This document shows, in pieces, positions 10,468 to 22,375 of a stretch of 64,000 nucleotides of DNA. A program made the position numbers and the translations under genes. Under the pieces are notes generated by a model that saw only the letters and a list, made by a program, of their open reading frames with translations, searched no databases and was not told where the DNA came from. How positions within the stretch are numbered: position 1 is the first letter of the stretch; the number at the start of each line of letters is the position of its first letter. The stretch comes from Symbiotaphrina buchneri (Eukaryota > Ascomycota > Symbiotaphrinales > Symbiotaphrinaceae): contig BCIG01000011.1 of NCBI GenBank assembly GCA_001599915.1, positions 1 through 64,000 on the forward strand, in the 5' to 3' direction.

Positions 10468-13400
10468 GCTACTTCATGATCCAATGCAAAAGACATTATG
10501 TTATGCACGGCCTGGTCCCGGTGAAAGCCTCGGGCAGGTGTTAAGAACGGTGTTATAGCTCCGCCTGGTTCACCAGACACACCCTTGGTTGATAACTGGA
10601 GGCGAAGTGTTGAACACTATCCTGCTGGCCCAATTGTCTGGTTTAGAACTCGGGCTGCGGAACAGGAGCTCCTCCTCTTCGTCGCCAGTTGGCTGGCAGA
10701 TGGTAAACAGGGCCAGGTGCAGCGACGACTGCCGAACGGGGTGCAGTGTCTGGTGAAGGTGGAGAGAAGCGGACTAGATCTCACGCACGTCAGTCAACAT
10801 ATTCCAAACCCCTCCAGTGACCTCGATCTCATCTCGCGGCTGTGCTGGGACCCTTGCAACTTCTCTGCTCAGGCAATGGAAACTCACATCAAGGATCAAG
10901 CCACAATATTGGATGATTTGCGTAGGAGGTCTAACGATGGAGATTTAAGGGCTAGAGTGTTCCTCTTCCCAGTTGGCGTCCAGTTTGAAGTTGGGATAGA
11001 CCCCTGCCGTTGTTCCGAGTCGGTAATACTCTGCGAGATACACACTGGTCGCCTGAGGTGGGCTGTCACGACGAGTCGCTAGCTTACCGGGAGGCTCTTC
11101 TTTGGAATGCAAATGAAGGCGCAGTAAAGCCGTTTCAGAGCCAAAGGAATGTTGCCCCTATTTTTGACCAGATGACGTATCTGTTGGTCTATGCGAAGAC
11201 AGTTCTAAAGATTCTTCACATCCACGCAAAACCAGAAGGGATATAGGCCGAAGTCCGTTGAGAGACTATGGCAGTTGGTGACCAAGCGGTAGTCGTACAG
11301 TGTCTTAGACTGGCGAGGCTTAAGAGCGAGATCAACAGCTCCCTGCATAAGCACACGAAGTTGCAGCCTGCCGTGCCGGAAAATTGTTCTGCGGGTGAAA
11401 CGGCTGTCGGCGCGGTATGATTCACTTGTGCACGAGGCAGGATGAAGAAACGGGGCAGGACTCTAATTCGCCAGGAATATCGTCGGCTCGGATGCGAAGA
11501 AGAGAAGAGAGGGACGAACGGTTCCCGCTTGTCCTAGAAAAGAATTTCCCAGAGCTTGCTGGCGTTTCTGACTCTGTGCTAGGTAATAAATAACTGCAAC
11601 TTCTCTGCCTCGTGATCTGGGCACGGGGTTTGAATAGTCGGTTGGTTGGCTGCTGGGTGGTAGGGGGCAGCGTGAAGCTTCTTAACTTTTGGGGCTTGGA
11701 CACAACAAACTTGCGCGCGAGCCTGCCGAATCCGAAGTACCCCCCTGACAGTTTGTTTTTCTCCACATCGTCATACACTAGCGCCGAGACTAAATCGATC
11801 CTGCAATGGGATCTGCTACAAGCTTCCATGGACACGGCCTTGGCCATGACAAGTGCCCGCTTCTGGTAAAATGATGAAGTGCATGGTGTACGATGGAGAG
11901 CTTTCTAACCTCTCTCCAGCTATAACTCGTCCGGTCCACTTGTCATATGACGGTAAGAGCATAGACCGGATATGGGTCTCTGTTCCGCAGAAATTGCCAT
12001 CTGCAAAACGAGCGAGCAGTGTGTTCTACTAAATCCCCTAGCCAGGGGCCGAGGTACGCGTGTCTGACACATAGATTCAGATTTTGGAGGATTTAATGGG
12101 ACGGCAGTCGACGGAACAGCCGTTAACCGACCAATTTTTAAATTTTTGCTGACGGGTACCTTACCTGACCGGACCGGATTATAATATGGATTAATTGCTT
12201 CTGGTTAACAGACATTAATTTGCCTCTGAAGCAGAACGAGCGCCGGGAGGTCCCTTACCTAAGGTAAGGCAGTACAGGCTATGGTAAGCAATCCAGGTAA
12301 CAGGAAGCAATATGCCGGCACTTGTAACCTTCCAGTTTGTCGGTTATGAGTGCTGCAATCACTCTGTGACGTGCCACGACAGCTAGCCATGTGCTTCATA
12401 CAGTAGCGGCGATGTCTAATGCCCCATTATTGGTTTATTGCAGGAATACTTCACAAGATTGCTGCACTGCCTGGTTCCCAACTTTGAAGCTGCAATTCTC
12501 CATTGGTTGCTGAAGGTAAGGTAAGCACACTTCTTAGCGAGCGAGGTGGTTTTCGGGAGGCTTCAGAATCAGATGGATGAACCTCATAGCTTAGCTCCGG
12601 CAGTGAGAAATGTCTGAGAGCAACGTGCCTTTTTGGTTACTGTATGCCTAAAAATAACCACATGATGACCAGATGTTTGTTAAAGCACAAACAAATAATA
12701 CAAAAGTCTTGTTTCAAATTCAGTCTCGCAAAGATGAAAGATAAAAAGTGTAAATCATCATTTTTTCCTCGGTGATAGTGCGTCATCGCCAGGGTGAATC
12801 TCGTGCTTATTCCAAGATTCCATACCAAGCCGTGAATAACTCTGGTCGCTAGGACGACACCCAGCTTAGTGACTTCTACGCGGCGGTGCACGCGAAAAAT
12901 AGAAACAAGGGGGAGACGGAAGGCTTTGCGGGGAATAACGGCCAATCACGGGAGGCCCAGCCACAACCCAATCCCGTCACAGTTAGTCTAGCGAGAGAAA
13001 GGGCCAGAAAAGCGAAACAACTCAAGACACACCAAAACTTTGGGTTGGTCTTGTTTATGCTCTTGGCTCTCCTGGCCTGGCCTGTTTCTGTTGCTCCCCC
13101 AGTCCCCTCATTCGCCCAAATAATCCACACTCTCTTTCGTTGCATCTGCACAAAGGGGCTCTACTATCACTGCCCTGTGACGTTCATTATCCAGAATTTC
13201 CCATTCACGCTCGCTTCCAGCATCAGCTTGGTTCTGGTAGAGGCCAGCTGCTTTTGTGTTGGGTTGCACACTCTCTGGCCTTTGCCTCGGGAGTAAGGCA
13301 ATACAGGGGCCCCTAGGTTTCAGGCTGAGCGGCAAAACATCCCTACCCCCTACCTACGCTTCTGGGCAACAATATCCTTCTAGAATCAGTTGTCCCTGAA

Positions 13401-13589
13401 AGCTCGACCTCCTTCAGCACACAGGAGGATCTAACTACTCGCCGGCCGGTCCGTGGAGGTTCAGTAACCCTATCCGTCGATCCCTGAAGGGTCAGTGAAG
13501 TGTAAGTGTAGTGTACTAGGACCTCTCAGGGAGCCCAGGCTTCTCTTGTGTATCTTTCTATTGACATCTTGCTCTTTGATTAGGGACAC
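10468..13589. promoter_or_regulatory. 3.1-kb intergenic region between divergent SKT5-like and chitin synthase genes
   Basis: The region separates two divergently transcribed genes acting on the same enzyme, so it must contain both promoters. Open frames inside (10585-11082 +, 11422-11847 -, 12886-13296 +) show no motif and overlap opposite-strand frames; I treat them as chance. An inverted repeat at 12253-12269 has 8-bp arms CCTTACCT/AGGTAAGG with a one-base centre, and further CCTTACC/GGTAAGG copies lie at about 12160 and 12510. The last 200 bp before 13590 is pyrimidine-rich, as expected for a fungal 5' leader. Confidence 0.5.
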
Positions 13590-16500
13590 ATGTCGCTCCC
13601 TAGGCGACCTATCCCATCCACCTCTCCCATCAGGGAGAGGGATCGGAGCTCTCCTTACAAGGACTCGCCTTCACGACGTGGGCGTCCCAATGATATCGAA
13701 ACAGGAGGATATATATCAGATCACTCTCCCAGTAGGCCATCACGGGATCCCTATTATCAGGGACAACCTTCACCGGGTTCTCCTCATAGGGGCCTTCGGA
13801 CCCCAATGATGACCCAGTCAGACCCTGCTCACGAGATCCATCGAAAACGGAGTTTGATCAGACCTGAGAGAAATCGGATTGATAGGGATCACCCGAATTA
13901 CTACTATCGTCAACATGCACAGAACATGGAGGTTTTCCCTTCCACGACTGGAAACGACCCAATCGCGGAGGACCTGGCGGAGGAAGAGACTGCCAGTACG
14001 GAAAGCACCGACATGAAGAGCATTAATAGACGGGCACATGGTGATTTGGATGACAGCCCACCACCACGTCGCGTGAACGAGAAGGGTGGCGAGTCGAACA
14101 GGTTGCAACGGAAGCATACCCGGAAGGTCGCAAAAGGAACCATGGTTGACGGAAAGAAGAACCAGAAAGAGCTGGAAACCATCCGCCCGCCAGATCTGTG
14201 GAACGTCTATTGTGGTCTCGTTACATTCTGGTGCCCGGATTTCCTTCTGAAGTGCTTTGGCATGCCTCAAAAAGCACAGCGGAGAGCCTGGCGGGAAAAG
14301 ATGGGCTTGATCAGCATCATCCTTATGATAGCAACCTTCGTCGGTTATCTTACCTTCGGATTTACGGAGACTGTCTGCCCTCCTCAAGGCCTTTCACTCA
14401 GAATAAACCACGTTGGTAGTGGGTACATGATCTTCCATGGCAAGGCTTATATGCTGGCCAATTCGCAACATCCAGCTGCTCAGGGGATTCCTGTGGGATC
14501 AAACGTGCTATATGATCTACCAGAAAAGCACGGCGGTCAGGATGGGAGCTTCATGTTCCAAAACGTCAATGGTGCTTGCAAGGGCCTCATTACGTTAGCA
14601 AATGGGTCTGACGTGCCAACAAACTCAGATGGCGATCTGGCATGGTATTTCCCTTGCACAACATTCAATCAGGATGGTTCCAGCAAACCAAATGATACGT
14701 GGCCCTACTATCTTGGGTATGCCTGCCATACTACATCGACAGCTCGGAAAGATTTCTATAACCTCGAAAGTGCGGGGACCGTCTTTTTCGACTGGTCTGA
14801 TATTAAGAATAAGAGCCGTAATCTTATGGTCTATTCAGGCGATGTACTGGACTTGGATCTTTTGAATTGGTTCAACAAGACTGAGGTTGATGTCCCTTCC
14901 GTCTTTGATGAATTACGTACCAACGACGCTGTTCGGGGCGTGGACGTTACTCGAGCGTTCCAACAATCAAGTGCCGACAAGAAGGTGGCTCAGTGTCTGC
15001 AGGAGATCATCAAAGTTGGGTCAGTCGACACAGAAACAATTGGTTGCATTGCGTCCAAGGTCGTTCTCTACGTTGCGTTGGCCTTCATTCTTTCCATTGT
15101 TGGCACCAAGTTCATTCTTGCCTTGTGCTTTCAATGGTTTTTAAGCCGCAAATATGCATCAGAGAGAACATCAATGAGCAGCGACCCTCGGAAGAGAAAC
15201 CGGCAGATTGAGGATTGGAGCGATGACATTTATCGGCCAGCCCCAAAGCTTCCTGATGCCAACGGAGGTGCCGCACCGCGCAGAGCCAGCATGTTTCTGC
15301 CAACCACTTCTAGGTTCACCAGCCCGTACGCTATGGATCATCCGCTTTCGAAGAAGCATCGTCCTTCGCCTACTACAATGGCCAGCCAGAGCTCTACATC
15401 GCGATTGATTCCGCCTCCATCCTACACTGCTGGAAACGGTAGCCAAGGCAGCTTTGATCCTGTAGCGAGGGACTTTAGGGATCCAAGTCGCTCCAGTCTT
15501 ATGCTAGCTGCACAATCGACTCCGAAGTTTTCGAGTGTAATGACAGACGTTGATAGCCCTGGTCCTGCTGGGTTTATTCATGAGGCTGTCGTTCCTCAGC
15601 CTCCTCCGGAATGGCAACCCTTCGGCTACCCTCTCGTGCATTCCATCTGTCTTGTCACTGCGTATTCGGAAGGAGAAGCAGGTCTTCGGACAACCCTAGA
15701 TTCAATTGCTACCACCGATTATCCTAACAGCCACAAGGTCATACTCGTCATCTGCGATGGTCTCGTTAAAGGTCATGGAGAAGAAATGACGACTCCGGAC
15801 ATTGCTCTCGGAATGATGAAGGATCATGCTGTTTTACCCGATGAAGTGCAAGCTTTCTCATATGTTGCCGTGGCCAGCGGGGCCAAGAGGCACAATATGG
15901 CTAAGATTTATGCCGGGTTCTATGACTATGGCGAGCATTCCATGATACCTCCGGAAAAGCAGCAGCGTGTTCCGATGATGATTGTTGTCAAATGCGGCAC
16001 CCCGGATGAGGCGACCAAGGCGAAACCAGGTAACCGCGGAAAGAGAGATTCTCAGATCATCCTCATGTCATTCCTCCAAAAGGTGATGTTCGACGAGCGC
16101 ATGACAGAACTCGAGTTTGAAATGTTCAACGGTCTATGGAAGGTCACGGGCATCTCGCCGGACTTCTATGAAGTTGTTCTTATGGTTGACGCCGACACTA
16201 AGGTCTTTCCGGACAGCTTGACGCATATGTGTTCTGCCATGGTGAAGGATCCTGAAATCATGGGGCTCTGTGGTGAAACGAAGATTGCAAATAAAAGAGA
16301 TTCATGGGTTACAATGATTCAGGTCTTTGAATACTTCATCTCTCACCACCAGGAGAAGTCTTTCGAGGCTGTCTTTGGTGGTGTCACCTGTTTGCCAGGT
16401 TGTTTCTGCATGTACCGGATCAAGGCACCTAAGGGAGGACAGAATTATTGGGTCCCTATCTTGGCGAATCCCGACATTGTGGAGCATTATTCCGAGAATG

Positions 16501-17394
16501 TGGTCGACACACTGCACAAGAAGAACCTGTTACTGCTCGGTGAAGATCGCTATCTGACGACACTCATGCTCAAGACATTCCCTAAGCGGAAACAGGTCTT
16601 TGTTCCTCAAGCTATTTGCAAGACAGTTGTGCCCGACAAGTTTTCTGTCCTGCTGTCACAGCGCAGAAGGTGGATCAACAGTACCGTGCACAATCTGATG
16701 GAACTGATCCTTGTGAGAGATCTTTGCGGTACATTCTGCTTCAGTATGCAGTTTGTTATCTTCATCCAGCTTGTCGGGACCTTGGTACTTCCGGCGGCCA
16801 TCAGCTTCACGATTTACGTCAGTAAGTAAACCATCGGGCCTTATCTTCTCTTCGTAAACTAATCGTGCGCAGTCATCATTTCCATCGTGAAAAAGCCCGT
16901 GCAGGTGATCCCGCTGGTCCTGCTCGCTCTCATTCTTGGTCTTCCGGGTGTCCTCATCGTCCTCACCGCTCACCGTTGGTCGTACATTCTCTGGATGCTC
17001 ATCTACCTCCTGGCGCTGCCTATCTGGAACGGTGTTCTACCCCTGTACGCATACTGGAAGTTCGACGACTTCAGTTGGGGTGATACGCGAAGAACTGCGG
17101 GTGAAACGACCAAGAAGGCCGGCTTGGAGTACGAGGGCGAGTTCGACAGCAGCAAGATCACCATGAAACGGTGGGCCGACTTTGAGAAAGGTAATGCACT
17201 GTCATCATCCAATCCTTTACCGATTACTAACAATGTACGCAACAGAGCGGAGAGCTAAACTACCGGCGTCTACATGGTCTCAGCAGTCGCTGTCCCAGCC
17301 TACAGACTTCAAGGGTGACTTCAAGGGCGACTCAAAGACCGAGTACAAGACGAGCTACAACGGCGGCGGCTACGGCGACTTCGACCGCCTGTAG
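13590..17394 (+). CDS. Class IV chitin synthase (Chs3 type)
   Basis: Predicted 1232 aa from three exons: 13590-16821, 16873-17190 and 17246-17394. It makes chitin from UDP-GlcNAc at the plasma membrane (family 2 glycosyltransferase). The N-terminal ~190 residues are charged and disordered; then come membrane segments around residues 230-260, a cytochrome-b5-like luminal stretch after [10 protein letters not shown], another membrane segment near 490-515, and the catalytic domain from about 680 ([16 protein letters not shown]). Signature residues are present: DAD at 867-869, EDR at 985-987, and QRRRW at 1024-1028. Three or more C-terminal membrane spans follow. Two cysteines near the first membrane segment (C215, C222) are candidate S-acylation sites, given the neighbouring Pfa4. 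Length and N-terminal layout match class IV (A. nidulans ChsD, yeast Chs3) rather than classes I-III, or V/VII, which have myosin domains. Confidence 0.95.
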
Positions 17395-18610
17395 TCGTGC
17401 AAGCCTCAATAAGATTGCCTCTCGGTCAGCCTTTGTTCGCGCTTTCGTGGCTTAATGCATAGAGCTCTGTTATAGTTCTCGATTTGATTTTTGGCTTCAT
17501 GGGCACCGCACTGCACGCACAGCATAATCGGCACGGAACTGGATCGGCTTCTGAACACTTGGCGGTGGTGTTGTATCTTTCTGTTTTGGATCAAAATGGC
17601 ATTCTGATTTGGCTGTCGGTCTGGCTAGGCTTTTGCCTTCTGTACAGAAAGACGGGAGAGACATGCTGCTCGCACGCATGGTAGAACCTATGTAATAAAA
17701 CAATTCTCTCTCGGGAATATGTACAAACTGTAAATGTGCCTGCGTAGCTCTACTCGCCCAGTCAAAGCCATTGTTTGGTCCGATTGATGGAGATCGATAA
17801 TCATTTCGCATAATATATGGATATTGAGAGCTAAAAGTCATCAGTGTCAATCAATGCCCGTGCGTGTTTCAAAGAAAGCAAATCATAATAATATTAGGAA
17901 GTGTAAGATATGGTATCTAAATCAACAGATCTCTTTAAAATACGTACGCAACAATCAGACCAAAATCTTGCATAGGCAAGTCCGCCCCGCGGCTCTCCAT
18001 TGTTCTTTTTTGGGTGTTTTACATGAAGGAGAGGGCAGAACATTTCTTAAGCCCGAATGAGAACCGTCAGCCAAGAGCATCGGGCTACCATTTCACCGCC
18101 TCTTATCTCATTCTTTGCCCCTCTATGGCGTATTACGGTCAAGGGTTCTACTATCAATTCCAGACCACAACGAAAAGTATCATGAAAGGCAAACATATTT
18201 CACATTACCCTACTTCTCTCTCACCATAGCACGGCCAAGATTCCCCAAGATCCTGACCCTGAATCTGTTATTCCAGTTCCCAAGGCCCCTGAGAAACCCG
18301 TAATGAGAGGTCTCATATGACAGCTGTCATGTACTCCCAATCGGCGGATCAACTGATATCAGCAACAAGCAATATCAAACGCAGCCTTCGTTAGTAGCTG
18401 GCACGACTGTATAATGTCGGCCGGATGCTATCTTAGGGAGGTTGACCAGTCCAAGCCTCAACTCGCCAAGTAGATAGCCTGGTGAGAGTCTGATATCGTA
18501 GAAATCGACGGGGAGTCAACCATGACCTGTCGGCGGTGATGGAGCTCGTCTTGACTTCGCCCAGTGGCATGGGTAACCAGGTCCCCAGCAGCTGGCACGT
18601 TCTGGGCTTA
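17395..18610. other. Intergenic, downstream of chitin synthase
   Basis: 3' flank of the chitin synthase gene followed by AT-rich sequence with no convincing frame. It leads into the hairpin array that starts at about 18619. Confidence 0.5.
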
Positions 18611-18618
18611 GCAGCTCT

Positions 18619-19030
18619 GGGCGTCAAAAGGCGCTCACGTTATTTCTATGAGCGCCTTTTGTCGCCCTAGTGTTTAAGATTTGGTGTCCTCCAAAAGGCG
18701 CTCATAAAAATAACATGAGCGCCTTTTGACGCCCAGCATTTTAGCTTGATACATCTTCTGCAACACCAAACAGTATGAGCGACGAGGTAGATCAAAAGGC
18801 GCTCACCAGAATCATGTGAGCGCCTTTTGACGCCCAGAGCTTTAGGCTGGTACAGGTTGGCAACGTTGAATTTGGAGAGCGCCGAGGTAGACCAAAAGGC
18901 GCTCATACAAAACAGGTGAGCGCCTTTTGACACCTATAGCTTGATACATCTTCCGCAACACCAAACAGTATGAACGACAAGGTAGACCAAAAGGCGCTCA
19001 TATGATTCTGGTGAGCGCCTTTTGACAGCT
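18619..19030. repeat. Hairpin array, cluster 1 (five ~100-bp units)
   Basis: Five imperfect-palindrome units contain the arm CAAAAGGCGCTCA, a 9-11 nt loop, and its reverse complement TGAGCGCCTTTTG. They lie at 18619-18667 (19-bp arms, one mismatch), 18691-18728, 18792-18830, 18892-18930 and 18987-19025. Units 2-5 start about 96-100 bp apart. The sequence between hairpins is also repeated: two spacers share a CTTGATACATCTTC...CAACACCAAACAGTATGA core and one matches the spacer of cluster 2 (AGCTTTAG.CTGGTAC). Loops differ in sequence but hardly in length. No coding frame crosses the array. Confidence 0.9.
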
Positions 19031-19980
19031 AGAACCTTAAATTTGTACGGCATCACGGCGGAAAATGTAACAAGCAACGGGTACACTTATGATTTTTGCG
19101 CAACGTTGTGACTTGCTTCTGTAAGTCACAGTTGGAAATATCACTGGTGATGGTCAATCAAGGGTTAGGGATAAAATCATGTGCTAGATCACAAAGATAG
19201 GCGAAGGCGGAAATCGAGTAGATCCTAGATAGGCGGCGAAAGGAGTGAATAGGATCTGTGGCAGATCAGGGGTAGAAGCGCTCTTTATAATACACCGGTA
19301 GAAAATGATACTGACAGCTTTGAACTTGATGCACAACGCTTTCCGGCTGTATGGAATCAAAAGAAGGCATTGCATGGGCGCCTTTTTGAAGTGAAGGAAT
19401 ACTTAAATTTTGTCTCTATTTGTTGATGTCGACAGGCGTCCCAAGAAATATACGGGCTACTCTTGATTTCCAACACTTTCTGCTGTCGATGTCAAACCTT
19501 GCTGTTTATATTTCATATGGGCGTCTTTGAAACCGAAATCCTTGATGCTCGTTCTGGTTTCCGGTGACGAATTTGCTCCAGAAGCCTTTGTGCTTCGCAG
19601 TGTCCAGTCCCTCCGTGCCTTTGTCCAGGCCCGTCCTGTTCGTCGTTCTGGGCCGTGCCGACGATCTTATGCCCGGGATTTAAGAATACTGGAATCTGCC
19701 CATGTTACGGCTTGATGCTCTTCTATGCGAGTAAGCCAGATTGCTATGCAAATTTATGAGCGCCTCTTACACAACCAAGGCGCCCAGCGTGTGTATACAC
19801 AGAATGCATGACCTAGTTAAGCCTGTGGCCTTGAGGAAACCACCCAGGGTCTATATAGGCAAGTTTCAAAACAAAGAAATACTGGCTACATTGTCGATTA
19901 TTCAGATATAGGAGCGGTGACATTCTCCCAAGGCGCTGAGGCGCTCACATAAATCCATGAGCACTCTAATAGTAAGGTTT
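19031..19980. other. Spacer between hairpin clusters, with degraded copies
   Basis: About 950 bp with no gene. Fragments of the hairpin arm recur (GGGCGCCTTTTTGAA near 19377, GGGCGTCTTTGAAA near 19517, GAGCGCCTCTT near 19760, AAGGCGCTGAGGCGCTCA near 19931), so the array once extended across this stretch and has decayed. Confidence 0.6.
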
Positions 19981-19982
19981 TC

Positions 19983-20322
19983 TGGGCGTCAAAAGGCGCT
20001 ACGCCAAAATACGTGACGCTACACCAAAATACGTGGGCGCCTTATGACGCCCAGAGCTTTAGACTGGTACGATATCACAGCGCAGAGATTGGAGAGCGTC
20101 GAGGTATCCCAAAAGGCGCCCGTACATTTCTGGTGAGCGACTTTCGAAGGCCACCAAATCTTAAAAGACTGGGCGTCATAAGGCGCTACGCAAGAATACG
20201 TGAGCGCCTTATGACGCCCAGAGCTTTAGACTGGTACGATATCGCAGCGCAGAGATTGGAGAGCGCCGAGGTATCCCAAAAGGCGCCCACACGTTTCTAG
20301 TGTGCGACTTTTGAAGGCCATA
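19983..20322. repeat. Hairpin array, cluster 2 (two ~170-bp units)
   Basis: Two long units, 19983-~20150 and 20169-20322, share the arm CTGGGCGTC(A/T)(A/T)AAGGCGCT family, a common spacer (AGCTTTAGACTGGTACGATATC...GCGCAGAGATTGGAGAGCG), and a second, decayed half-palindrome starting CCCAAAAGGCGCCC. The second unit has a perfect 19-bp inverted repeat, CTGGGCGTCATAAGGCGCT at 20169-20187 and its complement at 20203-20221, around a 15-nt loop. The first unit carries an internal duplication of about 20 bp (ACGCCAAAATACGTG / ACACCAAAATACGTG). Confidence 0.9.
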
Positions 20323-20369
20323 GGAATGGCAATCGGGAATCGGCAAAAAGATGGACGATAACGATGCGA

Positions 20370-20442
20370 TAATGATGATGATGGCGAACAATGAAGATGG
20401 TACGTGATGATGATGGTGAGTGATGATGATGGTGAATGATGA
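20370..20442. repeat. GATGAT-type microsatellite
   Basis: Repeated ATGATGATG and GTGATGATGATG blocks just downstream of the hairpin array. Open frames on the minus strand here read as Ile/Ser/His-rich low complexity and are not genes. Confidence 0.85.
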
Positions 20443-22375
20443 TCGTAAATAATATGATATATATGCACTGTATACAGTGACGCCTAACCCGACCAAACGC
20501 CCTCTGCGCCAGCCCCTGTGCGCCTGCGCCTACAGGACGATTTCCACGTGCGTCAGTCAGCCACGATTGGTGGGGGAGTCGTGGAGGCCCCGGCGTCGGC
20601 CTTCTTGCCGCGTCCCACCTTTAAAGAATAGCACTAATCCAGCTCGGGTATTAGTTGCTAACATAGGCCCAGATCCAGCTACATGTGAATAATATTCATG
20701 GACCACCGGCGTATTTGTATACTCGTAGGAGGAAGGTCAAAAATGAAGCCTTGCTGGGTAAAGGATTCTGGTCCGACAAGGGAAAACTCGGTGCCTGAAA
20801 GAAGCCGAGCCGCTCTTACCAATCTCATATACGAAGGGTTTATCTTCCCGACCAAACCTGGCGCGAATGTGCACCTCATCTCGCCCATGATGCCCCATCA
20901 TCCTCTTGCCCAGTGTCCGCCTGGTTTGCGAATATCTCAACATTTATCAGAACGCACGCGTCCTGATACCTCCTTGAACAGCGTCGGGTTCATTGGAGCT
21001 TGGCGTACACCGTCCCAGGCCTCGGGACTCTTGGGTCCTGGGCAACTCCTTGATCCCGAACTGCCCTTATTGAGATATCAGCGATGGCGGCTGGCCATCA
21101 GCTCAACGCCCAGGCGTCTCTACCATTGCTGTCGCATGGTCGCATGGCTGGTATGCAATCTGAATAACATCTCAGCCCTCTGGTGTGCAAAAGCCAGAAC
21201 GCATATCCGACAATTCCAAGTCGCCTGTTGTAGCACTGGTCCCGTCGGTGGGCAACGATACCCTCCGCTAAAGAATCATGTACCGGACGGGTGCAGGTCC
21301 GAAAATCTCACCTGCCTAATGCTGTCCCGTTTCCCATGTGTTTGGATTGTACTGGGTAAGATAAAGGAGGGTTCTTATTGGTGTTTTCCTTGTGGGAGGA
21401 GAGGAAATAAGGTGTGGAGGATCGCACCACCTATTAATAGATGCAGATCGTCGCCAGTGACAGCACAACGGAACGGGCAAGCGAAGCGGGCAAACAGTCC
21501 CTTTTTTCCAGTAAGGAGGTGCCTGCCTACCTACCTAAGGTGGTTAAGGTAAGTACGGTAGTCGTATGGACTCGAGTAAGATGATTAGAACGAACCGGGG
21601 TGGAAGCTTTGCTGGAATGATAGCGTGTAGAGAGGGCGTGTTTGACGTTCGAACTACCGTACTCCGTACAAGCATCCAGAACCCTGCGTGTGCGAATACG
21701 GGTCTCATGTCTTGGATGGCAGCTTGCTTGCTTGCTTGCCGTCTTCGATTGTAAAGGCACCATTTGACCTCCGACTAGGTACATCACCTTAACAGGTTCG
21801 TACAATCTGAATTCTTCAATCGACTTGGACGGAGTGTACCTTATTACCCTTGGTAATAGAATTTTGAGACGTCACAGTCGTTAGCGAAGCACCAAGGTAA
21901 TCTCAGTGGCCACGAGGCCCAAGCGCTTTTAGGCTCAAGGACCGGACGGCGACTGATTACGCTGGACTGCGTTGAGTCGATCGGCTTCCCGAGTACTTCG
22001 TAAGTGGTCCCTCGCGCCAAATAATACCACACCACCGAAACTTTTGAGGATGTCTCTCGATCATTAGCACCATCACCGTTCCAGCTGCTCCGCCCGATAT
22101 TCATTAAATCCTTGGACGAGCCGTTACCTTTAACAGGTGTGATTCAGTGGGGTCGTTTGCCATCAGTTATGTGTTCCTAACAGGTCCACTCTTCATCGCC
22201 AATCAGCAACAATTCGACAGCCGTCTTCTGGTTGACGCGGCAGACGCATCAAGGAGTGCTAATACAGATTCAACCTTGATAGAGCAGGTCTGTTGAAAAC
22301 GATCGCGTTTGGCCCCAGTCGCAGAGATTTCCACCGAGATAGGACGGGGAGGATCGCCTTGCAAAACATGTATAC
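20443..22375. other. Gene-free region before the TRP-like gene
   Basis: The longest frame (20698-21552 +, 284 codons) is rich in Cys, Trp and Arg, has no domain, and is crossed by opposite-strand frames; I do not call it. CCTACCTAAGGT-type palindromic motifs and a GCTTGC tetramer-like run (about 21721-21740) are present. The last few hundred bases probably hold the TRP-like gene promoter. Confidence 0.45.

Noticed and set aside
11422-11847. 141-codon minus-strand frame between the chitin genes
   Set aside because: No motif, crossed by a plus-strand frame, lies in the shared promoter region.
18619-20322. CRISPR-like array reading of the hairpin repeats
   Set aside because: The genome is fungal, the repeats are palindromic and the spacers are themselves related, with no equal-length unique spacers and no cas genes.
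20698-21552. 284-codon frame
   Set aside because: Rich in Cys, Trp and Arg, no domain or signal, overlapped by other frames, in a repeat-bearing gene-free zone; looks like chance.
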